The position numbers and the translations under genes are program-made. The notes below the pieces were generated by a model. That model worked only from the letters and a program-made list of their open reading frames with translations, was not told the DNA's origin and did not search any database. 64,000 bases of DNA from Prosthecochloris ethylica (lineage in GTDB: Bacteria; Bacteroidota; Chlorobiia; Chlorobiales; Chlorobiaceae), in NCBI RefSeq assembly GCF_015234275.1, contig NZ_JADGII010000008.1, one strand, 5' to 3'. Shown here piece after piece: positions 17,514-25,574 of the stretch (position 1 is its first letter; every line of letters starts with the position of its first letter).

Positions 17514-18586
17514 GCCGGATGGTTCACAATGGAGGAAAAGAAATCAGTGAGCTCATGTGTCATGGCTTTCATGGAAAATAACTCGCCGACCGTTTTTTGC
17601 CCGTTGCCGGCAATCTGGCGGCGGAGCACGGGACTGTCGAGCAGAAGTGAGATGTTTACGGCAATGTCTTCGGGATTTTCTGCATCGACAAGCAGGCCGT
17701 TTTCACGGTTTCTGATCACTTCCGTGATGCCTCCGCCCGATGTGCCGGTAACAATGGCATTGCCGAGTGTTGCTGCTTCGAGAAGGGCGTTCGATATTCC
17801 TTCGTTGGCAGATGGCATCACAAAAATGGAGCTTGCAGCCAGGTAAGGATACGGATTTTCCAGGAATCCTGTCAACACGACCCGGCTGTCGATGCCGAGG
17901 GCAGCAGCCTGCTTTCTGAGGGTTTCCTTCATGTTTCCCTCCCCGATGATGACAAGTCCTGTCGAGCTGTTCATGCCACGATGTGCCAAGCGGGCAAACG
18001 CGTCGATGAGTCGGTCGAAGCCTTTGCGCGGGCTGAGTTCTCCCATTGCTGTGATCAGGGTGTCGAAAGGCAGTTCCGGTATGGCGGCCTGTGCAAGGTG
18101 TGCAATGTTTTCTGTGTCGATGCCATTGTAGACAACCCTGACATTGACGTTGTCCTTCAGGCCTGATGCTCTGAGCGTGCTTTTGATCCGGCGGGCGTTG
18201 ACGATGATGCCGTCGGCGAGCCTGTTATAGATCAGCCGTTTGAGCGGTGTATCGAGTTTTCTGGTTATGCCGAGCCGGAACACGCACCTGCTGCCGGTGA
18301 GCCGCGCAGCTATTGCGGCAAGCACGTACTCTTTCTGCTTTGTCGGGACGAGAATGTCAATCCGGTGTGTCCTGATGAGTTCCATCAGTCGGGCAACGGT
18401 GGCCGCATCGAGTTCGTGGCGGAACGGAAGTCGGAACTTTCTGACAGCTATTCTTTTCCCGATATCCGGATCGCGGTAGGCCAGTATGACGTTGTGGTTC
18501 TCCTGCAGGCCGGCAGCAGCCATTTTCAGCCATTTTTCATTGCCCCCCCATCCACGGCGGGCCGAATTGAGGAACAGTATGTTCAT
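17510..18586 (-). CDS. Glycosyltransferase family 4 protein, GGxEKW subgroup
   Basis: This 358-residue GT-B enzyme opens MNILFLNSARRGWGGNEKW. It has the donor loop ITAMGELSPRKGFDRLIDAF and the E-x7-E motif ANEGISNALLEAATLGNAIV. It is the closest relative in the window of the enzyme at 19406-20482: both have ILVPTK(Q/R)K(E/D)YVLA, a LADGIIVNA segment and the same length. It is the first gene of a tightly packed minus-strand unit that runs down to 14171, so the promoter is probably in the 214-base gap 18587-18800. Confidence 0.9.
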   Translation of the reverse strand: MNILFLNSARRGWGGNEKWLKMAAAGLQENHNVILAYRDPDIGKRIAVRKFRLPFRHELDAATVARLMELIRTHRIDILVPTKQKEYVLAAIAARLTGSRCVFRLGITRKLDTPLKRLIYNRLADGIIVNARRIKSTLRASGLKDNVNVRVVYNGIDTENIAHLAQAAIPELPFDTLITAMGELSPRKGFDRLIDAFARLAHRGMNSSTGLVIIGEGNMKETLRKQAAALGIDSRVVLTGFLENPYPYLAASSIFVMPSANEGISNALLEAATLGNAIVTGTSGGGITEVIRNRENGLLVDAENPEDIAVNISLLLDSPVLRRQIAGNGQKTVGELFSMKAMTHELTDFFSSIVNHPA

Positions 18587-18800
18587 GTATGCATCATGCG
18601 TGAACGTATTCAGGAAGCACCTTTCATCTTCTCCTGCCTGACGGGCTTTTTCAATATGGAATATCGAGGCTGTTTTCCAAAAACCGCGGGGGCGCTGTGT
18701 CCTTCAGGTTGGTTGTTTTGTGAAATTTTTGCAACTATTTGTACTGTGCGAAGAGGTTAAAGAGAAAAAAACGTATAGCTGATAGGCTCTGGTATGAATC
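18587..18800. promoter_or_regulatory. Divergent gap between GT4 gene and YrbL-like gene
   Basis: These 214 bases separate a minus-strand glycosyltransferase gene and a plus-strand kinase-like gene, so both promoters should lie here. The right half is AT-rich, with TTGTACTGTGCG and AGAAAAAAACGTATAGCTG shortly before the kinase-like gene. No coding frame is supported. Promoter assignment is positional only. Confidence 0.35.
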
Positions 18801-19394
18801 ATGCTTGATCTGGCAAATGCAGAAATTCTGGGCAGGGGATCCTCAAGGGTATGTTATGTTCATCCCGAGGATGGGACGAAGTGTGTGAAAGTGGTCTTTC
18901 GCCAGCCCCGTGAGGTGCTTCCGGAAGAAATGAAATACTACAGGCGGTTTCAGCAGCGGGGACGTTCATGGGAGATGGTCGCCAGGATGTACGGTACCGT
19001 CGAGACAACTGCAGGCAGAGGGGTGGTGTTCAGTCTTGCCCGTGATGACGACGGAGCGGTATCGAAAACCCTGGACCACTATATCAGGGCAGGCGGAATT
19101 GACGCCGGCATGCTGGCCGGGGCGCTCCTGTGTTTCAGGCGTTACCTGCAACGGGAGCACTTTGTGGTCAGGGAGCTCAAGGCAGATAATCTCGTCTACC
19201 AGAAACGGGATGACGGGCAGGGAAAAATTGTCCTGGTCGATGGGCTGGGTAATAACGAATTTCTTCCTCTCGCCGACTACTCGCGTCTGTTTGCCTGGCG
19301 TATGCACCGGAGGAAGTGGCGGAAGTTCAAAAACTCCCTTCTTCAGCACTATCCCGGCAATTGCCTGGCCTCAGCGCTTTTCGATTCCCTGTAA
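18801..19394 (+). CDS. YrbL family kinase-like protein
   Basis: This 197-residue protein matches the PhoP-regulated YrbL family along its length. It has a glycine-rich start LGRGSSRVCYVHPEDG, the lysine strand KCVKVV, a middle MYGTVETTAGRG, a catalytic-loop-like VRELKADNLVY and a metal-binding DGLG in IVLVDGLGNNEFLPLAD. YrbL proteins have a small protein-kinase-like fold related to the LPS sugar kinases, but no established substrate. It stands alone on the plus strand between two GT4 genes of the glycan cluster and ends 11 bases before the converging GT4 gene. The context suggests phosphorylation of a glycan core sugar, which is inference. Confidence 0.88.
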   Translation: MLDLANAEILGRGSSRVCYVHPEDGTKCVKVVFRQPREVLPEEMKYYRRFQQRGRSWEMVARMYGTVETTAGRGVVFSLARDDDGAVSKTLDHYIRAGGIDAGMLAGALLCFRRYLQREHFVVRELKADNLVYQKRDDGQGKIVLVDGLGNNEFLPLADYSRLFAWRMHRRKWRKFKNSLLQHYPGNCLASALFDSL

Positions 19395-19405
19395 CCCGAA
19401 GTTCG

Positions 19406-20482
19406 CTAAGGGTGCCGCCGCATGGCTGCGGTGTCGCGGCTGAACGATTCGAGGGTGAGGGACATGGTTTCCAGGGAAAACTGCTCCAGCACCTTCTGCC
19501 TGGCACCTTCTGCCAGGGCACAGGTGAAACTTCTGTCGCTCCAGAGTGCTGACAGCGCTTCGCCGAGACCTGCGGGATTGTCGTAATCGACCAGCAGCCC
19601 GTTCTGTCCGTGAGAGATGACTTCGGCAGTGCCGCCTGCCGGCGTGCAGACCGGGGCGTTTCCGAGGTACATGGCCTCCAGCAGGGCGTTCGGGATGCCT
19701 TCGTTTCTCGACGTCATGGCAAAGACGTCGCTTTGTTTCAGCCACCCGAAAGGTGACGCAAGAAACCCTGTGAAAACAACCCTGTCGGCGATACCGAGCT
19801 CCCTGCAGAGAGAGAGAAATGCTGTTTTGTCCGGTCCGTCACCGATAATGACAAGGGCGGCGTCTGCATCAGGGGATGTGCGCAGAAATTCCCTGAATCC
19901 CCTGATGAGAACATCGAATCCTTTTCGAAGGGTGAGGATGCCCATGGCCGTGACCAGGAACGGGGCCGGTTTTTCGGGAGGAGGGGTGATATCGCTGTCG
20001 ATCTGCCGGGTGTCGAGACCGTTGTAGATGACCTTGATATGCTGACTACTCATGAAGGGGGAGTGCAGAAGGGTCTGGCGGGTCTTTTCTGCGTTGACGA
20101 TAATGCCGTCGGCAAGGTCTCGATAGATGAGTTTGTGGATACAGGGAATGCGCAGCCTGCGGTCGATGCCCAGGCGTATGATGTTGGTGATGCCGCATAT
20201 GCGCGAGGCGATTCCCGCCAGCACGTAGTCTTTGCGCTTTGTGGGTATGAGAATCTCGATTTTTTCTTTTTTTATAAGGGCGACAAGCCTCGCAAGGGAG
20301 TAGGGGTCGATGTGGCTGGTGAGCGGAAGCTGGTGCGTCGGGATGCTGAAGCGGCTGCCGACGATATCTCTGCGGTATATCAGCCTGACGGTATGTCTTT
20401 TCTGAAGGGCATCTGCTGCCATGAGGGTCCATTTTTCCGTTCCGCCCCATGTTCGTGCCGAGTTGATAAGTGCTATATTCAT
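19406..20482 (-). CDS. Glycosyltransferase family 4 protein, GGxEKW subgroup
   Basis: This 358-residue GT-B enzyme has INSARTWGGTEKWTLMAADAL at the N-terminus, the donor loop VTAMGILTLRKGFDVLIRGF and the E-x7-E motif RNEGIPNALLEAMYLGNAPV. It is the third member of the local GGxEKW set and is separated from the other two by the oppositely oriented YrbL-like gene. It is divergent from the CPBP protease gene. It probably adds a core sugar; the donor is unknown. Confidence 0.9.
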   Translation of the reverse strand: MNIALINSARTWGGTEKWTLMAADALQKRHTVRLIYRRDIVGSRFSIPTHQLPLTSHIDPYSLARLVALIKKEKIEILIPTKRKDYVLAGIASRICGITNIIRLGIDRRLRIPCIHKLIYRDLADGIIVNAEKTRQTLLHSPFMSSQHIKVIYNGLDTRQIDSDITPPPEKPAPFLVTAMGILTLRKGFDVLIRGFREFLRTSPDADAALVIIGDGPDKTAFLSLCRELGIADRVVFTGFLASPFGWLKQSDVFAMTSRNEGIPNALLEAMYLGNAPVCTPAGGTAEVISHGQNGLLVDYDNPAGLGEALSALWSDRSFTCALAEGARQKVLEQFSLETMSLTLESFSRDTAAMRRHP

Positions 20483-20558
20483 GTCTGGCTGTTCAATGAT
20501 CTGGCAGGGAGTGTTTTAATGAGCCGCGTCGGTTCCCTGATTGACAAGACATAATGTG

Positions 20559-21524
20559 ATGATACGAGGATACAATTCCAAGATCAGGTTGCTGTTTTTC
20601 TGGCTCCCTTCGCTGGTGGTGATCCTTCTGTTTATTGTCTATCCGCTGGCTGGCGCGTTGATGCTTGAGGCTGTCGCTCCCGGGCAGACGGCAGCAGGCG
20701 GGCTGATGACCGATGAGCTGCTGGTGCCTGTGCGGCTGGTCCAGGTGGTCGGTCAGGTGCTTGTTCTGGGACTGCCGGTGTTTGTGCTGGTGCGGTTCCA
20801 GACCGCGAGCCGCCATCCGTTTTCTTCGTCGGTCCTGCGTTTTCTGGGACTCGGCAGCCGTTTTCCGTGGCGCATTGCGCTGTTGGCCCTGGCTGTGGTC
20901 GTAACGGTGCAGCCCCTGTTGTTTACCCTGATGCAGGGCATCGAGGCTGTTCTTCGCGAGACCGGCCCTGAGGGGGTCCGGTTGCTGGAGCGGCAGGAAC
21001 GGCTCGAGGCGTTCCTTTCCTGGATGACGGTATGGGGTTCCCCTCTCGAGTTTCTGGGCGTACTGACCGTGATTGCCGTTGTTCCTGCATGTTGCGAGGA
21101 GCTGCTTTTCAGAGGTTTTCTCCAGGGGAGCTATAAGGTGACGCTCCTGCCGGTCGTGGCTGTTGTGCTGGTGGGGGCGGTGTTTGCGCTGTTTCATATG
21201 AGCCCTGTCAACCTGCTGCCGCTGGTGTTGATGGGGTGTCTGCTCGGGTTCCTGTATGAGTGGAGCGGTCATCTCGGAGTCCCGGTGCTGGTGCATTTCA
21301 GCAACAATGCCCTGTCGCTGCTGATGCTCGAACTGCAGCGCACGATGCCGGAGGCTGCAGAGAAGGCCGGCAACGACCTGGCGGGAGAGCCGTGGTGGTG
21401 GGGGGTAAGCCTCGGGGCTGCAGGGCTGCTGTGGTATCTGCTGCTGCAGATACGGCGTTTAGGGGTTTCCCGATCTGCTGCGGAATGCGACGTCATGATG
21501 CGCTCGTCCGTGGCCGGGAGATGA
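20559..21524 (+). CDS. CPBP family intramembrane metalloprotease
   Basis: This membrane protein of about 321 residues has roughly eight helices and the three CPBP (Abi/Rce1-type) motifs: EELLFRG near residue 181, FALFH near 210 and HFSNN near 247. These place glutamates and histidines for a metal site within the membrane. Such proteases process prenylated or other membrane peptides, and in many bacteria the substrate is unknown. The ATG at 20559 is preferred; TTG at 20541 and GTG at 20556 are in-frame alternatives, none with a strong ribosome binding site. It is followed 28 bases later by cdsA. Confidence 0.88.
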   Translation: MIRGYNSKIRLLFFWLPSLVVILLFIVYPLAGALMLEAVAPGQTAAGGLMTDELLVPVRLVQVVGQVLVLGLPVFVLVRFQTASRHPFSSSVLRFLGLGSRFPWRIALLALAVVVTVQPLLFTLMQGIEAVLRETGPEGVRLLERQERLEAFLSWMTVWGSPLEFLGVLTVIAVVPACCEELLFRGFLQGSYKVTLLPVVAVVLVGAVFALFHMSPVNLLPLVLMGCLLGFLYEWSGHLGVPVLVHFSNNALSLLMLELQRTMPEAAEKAGNDLAGEPWWWGVSLGAAGLLWYLLLQIRRLGVSRSAAECDVMMRSSVAGR

Positions 21525-21552
21525 ACAAAGAAGTATTTTCGATTTGAGTGAT

Positions 21553-22383
21553 ATGTCGTTGAAACATCCATCCAACCTTGCCCAGCGCGTCATCGTGGCT
21601 GTTCCGGGAATCCCGCTGCTGTTGTGGCTGACCTGGAGTGGTGGCGTGGCGTTTCTGGGGCTGGTCGTTCTTCTGGCCGTGCTGGCTACCGGCGAGTTTC
21701 ATCATCTGGCACGCCGGAAAGCCGAGGTATTGCCGCCCGGGTACCTGATGGCATTTACCGCACTGTTCCAGGCGAACCTGTTTTTCGGGTTTACCACATC
21801 CCTTGTGCTGTTTCTGCTTCTCTTCATGGTGCTGGTTGTACGCGAGGTGTTCCAGGAAGCCGGTTCGAGGATTCTCAATATCGGTGCATCGCTTGCTGTT
21901 GTGGCGTATGTGAATATCTCGTTCGGCTCGCTGCTCCTGATCCGACTGAACGATCTCATGGGGGTGCACCTGGTGTTTCTCATGCTGGTGTGTGTATGGG
22001 CTGCCGATATTGCAGCATATTTTGCCGGCCGGGCGTTGGGCGGGCGTTTTTTCCGGAAAAAATTTTTCGAACGCCTGAGCCCCCGCAAGACCTGGGAAGG
22101 GTACCTTGCCGGGGTTGTATCGAGCGTCCTGGCAGCGATCGTGTTTGCTTTTGCCGATCCAGGGCTCGACATGGTGATGGCGGCCGTGACAGGAATCGGG
22201 ATCGGGGCGCTGGGGCCTCTCGGGGACCTGGTGGAATCAATGTTCAAGCGTGATGCCGGCGTCAAGGATTCCTCAGCGCTCATTCCCGGTCACGGAGGCG
22301 TTCTGGATCGTTTTGATTCGCTGATGTTTGTCTCGCCACTGGTCTACCTGTTGATGCTTTTTTTTTATATTACACCTTCCTGA
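21553..22383 (+). CDS. cdsA: Phosphatidate cytidylyltransferase
   Basis: This 276-residue, multi-helix inner membrane enzyme makes CDP-diacylglycerol from phosphatidate and CTP, the entry step of phospholipid synthesis. The CdsA signature is at the C-terminus: LGPLGDLVESMFKRDAGVKD followed by PGHGGVLDRFDSL, which holds the metal-binding aspartates. KTWEGYLAG lies about 50 residues earlier. The ATG at 21553 is chosen over the TTG nine bases upstream. It may be co-transcribed with the CPBP gene. Confidence 0.95.
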   Translation: MSLKHPSNLAQRVIVAVPGIPLLLWLTWSGGVAFLGLVVLLAVLATGEFHHLARRKAEVLPPGYLMAFTALFQANLFFGFTTSLVLFLLLFMVLVVREVFQEAGSRILNIGASLAVVAYVNISFGSLLLIRLNDLMGVHLVFLMLVCVWAADIAAYFAGRALGGRFFRKKFFERLSPRKTWEGYLAGVVSSVLAAIVFAFADPGLDMVMAAVTGIGIGALGPLGDLVESMFKRDAGVKDSSALIPGHGGVLDRFDSLMFVSPLVYLLMLFFYITPS

Positions 22384-22563
22384 ATTGAGTACCGCTGTTT
22401 GTTCGGGTGGTATAACTTGTTTTTGTATAGTATTTTATATCCCGTTATCCGCTTGCAGTCCGGTTCAGGGCATCCCGACTGAAACGTTTTGCAGGTGTCA
22501 GGGCCCTCAGGGGAGTAGAGGAGCTTTGCCGGGTGTATATGCCAATTTTATGAACCAGCCAGA
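22384..22563. other. Intergenic region upstream of ptsN
   Basis: These 180 bases have an AT-rich left half (TTGTTTTTGTATAG, then TTTTATATC) that could contain the ptsN promoter, and a GC-rich right half with GGGCCCTCAGGGGAG near the middle. No gene is supported. Confidence 0.3.
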
Positions 22564-23034
22564 ATGAAGATAGAGGATTTACTGTCAGATGACTGCATAG
22601 TGCTGCATCTTGAGCTGACCAGCAAAAGCCAGGTTATCGACAAGATGCTCTCTATTGTTGCCGATCATCCCGGAGTGAAGGATCATGACAAGCTGAGGCA
22701 GGATGTCCTGAAACGCGAAAAGGAAATGTCGACAGGGATCGGCAAGCAGATTGCGCTTCCTCACGCCAAGACCGATGCTGTGAGCTCTCCGGTGCTGGCT
22801 CTGGCGACGCTCGGGACCGAGATCAATTTCGAGTCGATCGATAATGAGCCTGTTCAGCTGGTTTTTCTGCTGGCGACTCCGGAGGAGATGCTGGCCGAGC
22901 ATTTGAAGCTTCTGAGCCGCATTACTCGACTTGCAGGACGTGAAGACGTCCGGATAAGGCTCATGGCGGCATCGTCGGCTGATGAGGTGCTGGATCTGTT
23001 CCGCGAGGAAGAAAAAGATTTTCCCCAGATTTAA
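22564..23034 (+). CDS. ptsN: PTS EIIA-like nitrogen-regulatory protein
   Basis: This 156-residue single EIIA(Ntr)/mannitol-type domain has the phosphorylated histidine in IALPHAKTD (H67), preceded by GIGKQ. No sugar-transport EIIB/EIIC partner is seen nearby, so a regulatory role within a partial PTS is more likely than sugar uptake. The family is known to sense PEP-linked phosphoryl flow. The gene sits between cdsA and hisS, 21 bases before hisS. Confidence 0.88.
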   Translation: MKIEDLLSDDCIVLHLELTSKSQVIDKMLSIVADHPGVKDHDKLRQDVLKREKEMSTGIGKQIALPHAKTDAVSSPVLALATLGTEINFESIDNEPVQLVFLLATPEEMLAEHLKLLSRITRLAGREDVRIRLMAASSADEVLDLFREEEKDFPQI

Positions 23035-23055
23035 GTTTCATTTGCAGAGTAGGTT

Positions 23056-24324
23056 ATGACGCATTACCGGGCCGTAAAGGGCACACGAGATATTTTTCCT
23101 GAAGAAGTCGTGATCTGGCAGTACCTGGAGGGTGTTGTCCGCAGGGTCGCTTCGCTGTACGGTTTTCACGAGATCCGTACACCTGTGTTCGAGTATACCG
23201 AACTGTTCCAGCGCAGTATCGGGGCTACAACCGATATCGTCGGCAAAGAGATGTTCACGTTCCAGCCGGATCCGCGCAGTCGTTCGATCACGCTGCGCCC
23301 TGAAATGACAGCAGGGGTCATGCGAGCGTTTCTCCAGAAAGGAATGGCGTCTTCGGCACCGGTTCACAAGTTGTTCTATATCAGCGACCTGTTCCGCAAG
23401 GAACGGCCGCAGGCCGGCCGGCAGCGGCAGTTCTGCCAGTTCGGTGCGGAGTTGATCGGGGCATCGTCTCCGCCGGCGGTAGCCGAGGTGATCAGCTATA
23501 TGATGCATGTGTTCCGTGATCTCGGTCTGAAGGGTCTGAAGCTGAGAATCAATACGCTTGGGGATCTCGAAGACCGTCACCGGTACCGCGAGGCACTGAA
23601 AGCGTATTTTGCGCCGTACCGTGACGAGCTTGACGAGCCGTCGAGAGAACGTCTCGAAAAAAACCCCCTGAGGATCCTTGATTCCAAGCACCCACGGGTT
23701 CGCGAAATTGTTGCCGGAGCACCGCTTCTGACCGAGTATGTCAGACCCGAGGCACGTGCCGAGTTCGAGCGGGTCCTGGGGTATCTCGATGAACGTTCGA
23801 TTGACTTCGTGGAAGATCCGCTGCTGGTGAGAGGGCTCGATTATTACTGCCATACCGCTTTCGAGGTGCAGTGTGAGGAACTTGGTGCGCAGGATGCTCT
23901 TGGTGGCGGCGGACGTTACGACGGCCTGGCCAGAGAGCTCGGCAGTCGCCAGGAGCTTCCGGCAGTCGGGTTTGCCGTTGGAATGGAGCGCCTGCTGATG
24001 GCTGTCGAAAAGCAGGGTCTTCTGAGTTCCCTGACTGCCCTGGGCCCGGAGGTGTACGTTGTGCTGCAGGACGCGGCGCTTGTCGATCATGCTCTCGGGC
24101 TTTGCGGTCGGCTTCGTGACGCCGGTATCACGGCTGAAATGGACCTTGCCGGGCGAAGCATGAAAGCGCAGATGCGTGAGGCCAATAAAACCGGAGCGCG
24201 TCATGCATTGTTTGTCGGCAGCGAAGAGGTGCAGAAAGGGGTCTACGGGTTGAAAAACCTTTCGTCATCCAGCCAGGAGAGTCTCGATCTCGAGGAGATT
24301 GTGCGTCAGCTCGGAAACCATTAA
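23056..24324 (+). CDS. hisS: Histidyl-tRNA synthetase
   Basis: This 422-residue class II aminoacyl-tRNA synthetase has motif 2 around KLFYISDLFRKERPQAGR, the histidine-specific signature LVRGLDYYCHTAFEV and the GGGRYDGLA loop. A C-terminal anticodon-binding domain begins around residue 330. The first residues YRAVKGTRDIFP are the conserved HisS N-terminus. Length is normal for bacteria. The start is supported by an AGTAGG stretch a few bases upstream. Confidence 0.97.
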   Translation: MTHYRAVKGTRDIFPEEVVIWQYLEGVVRRVASLYGFHEIRTPVFEYTELFQRSIGATTDIVGKEMFTFQPDPRSRSITLRPEMTAGVMRAFLQKGMASSAPVHKLFYISDLFRKERPQAGRQRQFCQFGAELIGASSPPAVAEVISYMMHVFRDLGLKGLKLRINTLGDLEDRHRYREALKAYFAPYRDELDEPSRERLEKNPLRILDSKHPRVREIVAGAPLLTEYVRPEARAEFERVLGYLDERSIDFVEDPLLVRGLDYYCHTAFEVQCEELGAQDALGGGGRYDGLARELGSRQELPAVGFAVGMERLLMAVEKQGLLSSLTALGPEVYVVLQDAALVDHALGLCGRLRDAGITAEMDLAGRSMKAQMREANKTGARHALFVGSEEVQKGVYGLKNLSSSSQESLDLEEIVRQLGNH

Positions 24325-24354
24325 GCGCCTGAATTTGTAGTAGAGGTCACTTCT

Positions 24355-24594
24355 GTGGAAATGAAAACTGTTCACTTCTATACAAAACCCGGCTGCCATC
24401 TTTGCGAACTCGCTCTCGAGGTGGTCGAGCGGGTGAGAGTTGTGGTGCCGTTTTCGTTGGAACTGATCGATATCACGGGTGAACGGGAACTCGAGGAGCG
24501 TTATCGTTATGATATTCCCGTGGTGCTGCTTGACGGCCGGGAGGTGTTCCGCCATCATGTCTACGAAGAGGATCTTGTCCGGCTGCTCGATTAA
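24355..24594 (+). CDS. Glutaredoxin-like (DUF836) thiol protein
   Basis: This 79-residue thioredoxin-fold protein has a redox CxxC in KPGCHLC (C14, C17 from the GTG start) near the N-terminus and a cis-proline segment YDIPVVLLDG. The GTG at 24355 has GAGG eight bases upstream, while the ATG two codons later lacks good spacing. It belongs to the short glutaredoxin-like/DUF836 group, whose partners are mostly unknown. It lies 30 bases after hisS. Confidence 0.8.
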   Translation: MEMKTVHFYTKPGCHLCELALEVVERVRVVVPFSLELIDITGERELEERYRYDIPVVLLDGREVFRHHVYEEDLVRLLD

Positions 24595-24613
24595 CTTATG
24601 ATTTGTCATTTCG

Positions 24614-24796
24614 ATGCTGAAGCTTGTTTTACTCGCTATTGTGATCTACCTGGTGATCAGGATGGTGCTTCGTTTCTTCAGGCAGAAACTGATGTCTGCA
24701 GCAGGCCGCTATGGCGGTGACGTTTCGTCGCGCAAGCAGGCTGAAGAAACGGATTACGAAGTGCTTGACAGCCGTGTCAGGGATGATGAACGCTGA
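24614..24796 (+). CDS. Small single-pass membrane protein (DUF4834-like)
   Basis: This 60-residue protein has an N-terminal hydrophobic helix LVLLAIVIYLVIRMVL followed by a basic stretch and an acidic tail. This build resembles DUF4834 small proteins of Bacteroidetes/Chlorobi. It starts 19 bases after the glutaredoxin-like gene and is followed by a terminator hairpin, so it ends this transcription unit. The function is unknown. Confidence 0.6.
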   Translation: MLKLVLLAIVIYLVIRMVLRFFRQKLMSAAGRYGGDVSSRKQAEETDYEVLDSRVRDDER

Positions 24797-24870
24797 CTGC
24801 TTGCATATTGGATGTTTTTCTTGTACATTTGAATACAAGGCTTGGTCGTGCATCCGGAAAGACGTATGAA

Positions 24871-24894
24871 AGTGGGTACAGCCCGCTTTTTTTT
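24871..24894 (+). terminator. Rho-independent terminator or leader hairpin before rimP
   Basis: The arms AGTGGG and CCCGCT can pair around the loop TACAG and are followed by eight T residues. It lies 75 bases after the small membrane protein gene and 75 bases before rimP. It either ends the upstream unit or works as an attenuator in the rimP-nusA-infB leader; sequence alone cannot decide. Confidence 0.65.
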
Positions 24895-24968
24895 GTTTTC
24901 TGCCGTGCTCCGAACGTGAACTGCGGGGAGATGCCGGGATCAGGAACGCAATGATGAACATGAATTGA

Positions 24969-25523
24969 ATGAATATATCCTCTATGATAGAGCCGCAGCT
25001 GGTTGCAGCAATTGAACGGTGTGTCTCCGGATACTCCTCGAGCCGCCAGGCAGGTCGGGAAGATGAACTGTTCCTGGTCGACCTGAAGGTGAAAAACGGG
25101 GGACAGGGGAGACGGATCGAAGTTCTTGTGGAGACGGAGAAAGGCGTGACGATTTCGCAGTGTGCAGCTCTGAGCCGTATGATCCGTGACGAGATCGAGG
25201 AGAGCAGTGAGCTCCAGGGTATTGCCGGTGAAGCGTTTGATCTGACGGTTTCTTCGCCGGGAGTCGGCGGTGCGGTCCTGCATCCCAGACAGTATATCCG
25301 GCATGCCGGAAGACTGCTCAGGGTTCATTATCGTGACGGGAGCGGTGACGTCCGTGAGGTGACCGGTCGACTTGTTCAGGTCGATGTGCTTGCCGAACGT
25401 CGGCCGCATATCGTTCTCCAGCCGGAGGTTCGCGGGCGCAGGAAAAAGCGCGCACAGGTGCCTGAAGCTGTAGATATTGCCCTTGAAGATATCGAAAAAG
25501 CGGTTGTTCAGGTCGAATTCTGA
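24969..25523 (+). CDS. rimP: Ribosome maturation factor RimP
   Basis: This 184-residue protein helps assemble the 30S subunit. The N-terminal alpha/beta domain contains GRRIEVLVETEKGVTISQCAALSR, and the motif FDLTVSSPGVGG (about residues 92-103) is the RimP hallmark. The C-terminal part is an SH3-like domain ending in the basic region GRRKKRAQV. It is the first gene of the conserved rimP-nusA-infB-rbfA-truB-ribF-rpsO block. No convincing ribosome binding site precedes ATG 24969, although several ATGs cluster just upstream. Confidence 0.93.
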   Translation: MNISSMIEPQLVAAIERCVSGYSSSRQAGREDELFLVDLKVKNGGQGRRIEVLVETEKGVTISQCAALSRMIRDEIEESSELQGIAGEAFDLTVSSPGVGGAVLHPRQYIRHAGRLLRVHYRDGSGDVREVTGRLVQVDVLAERRPHIVLQPEVRGRRKKRAQVPEAVDIALEDIEKAVVQVEF

Positions 25524-25574
25524 GGTTCAGCTGCAGGGTGTTTTTTACTACACACAATAATGGAATTCTAAGAG

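Noticed and set aside
20541..20558. TTGACA as a -35 element of the CPBP gene
   Set aside because: It overlaps the possible start region and no -10 sequence lies at the right distance.
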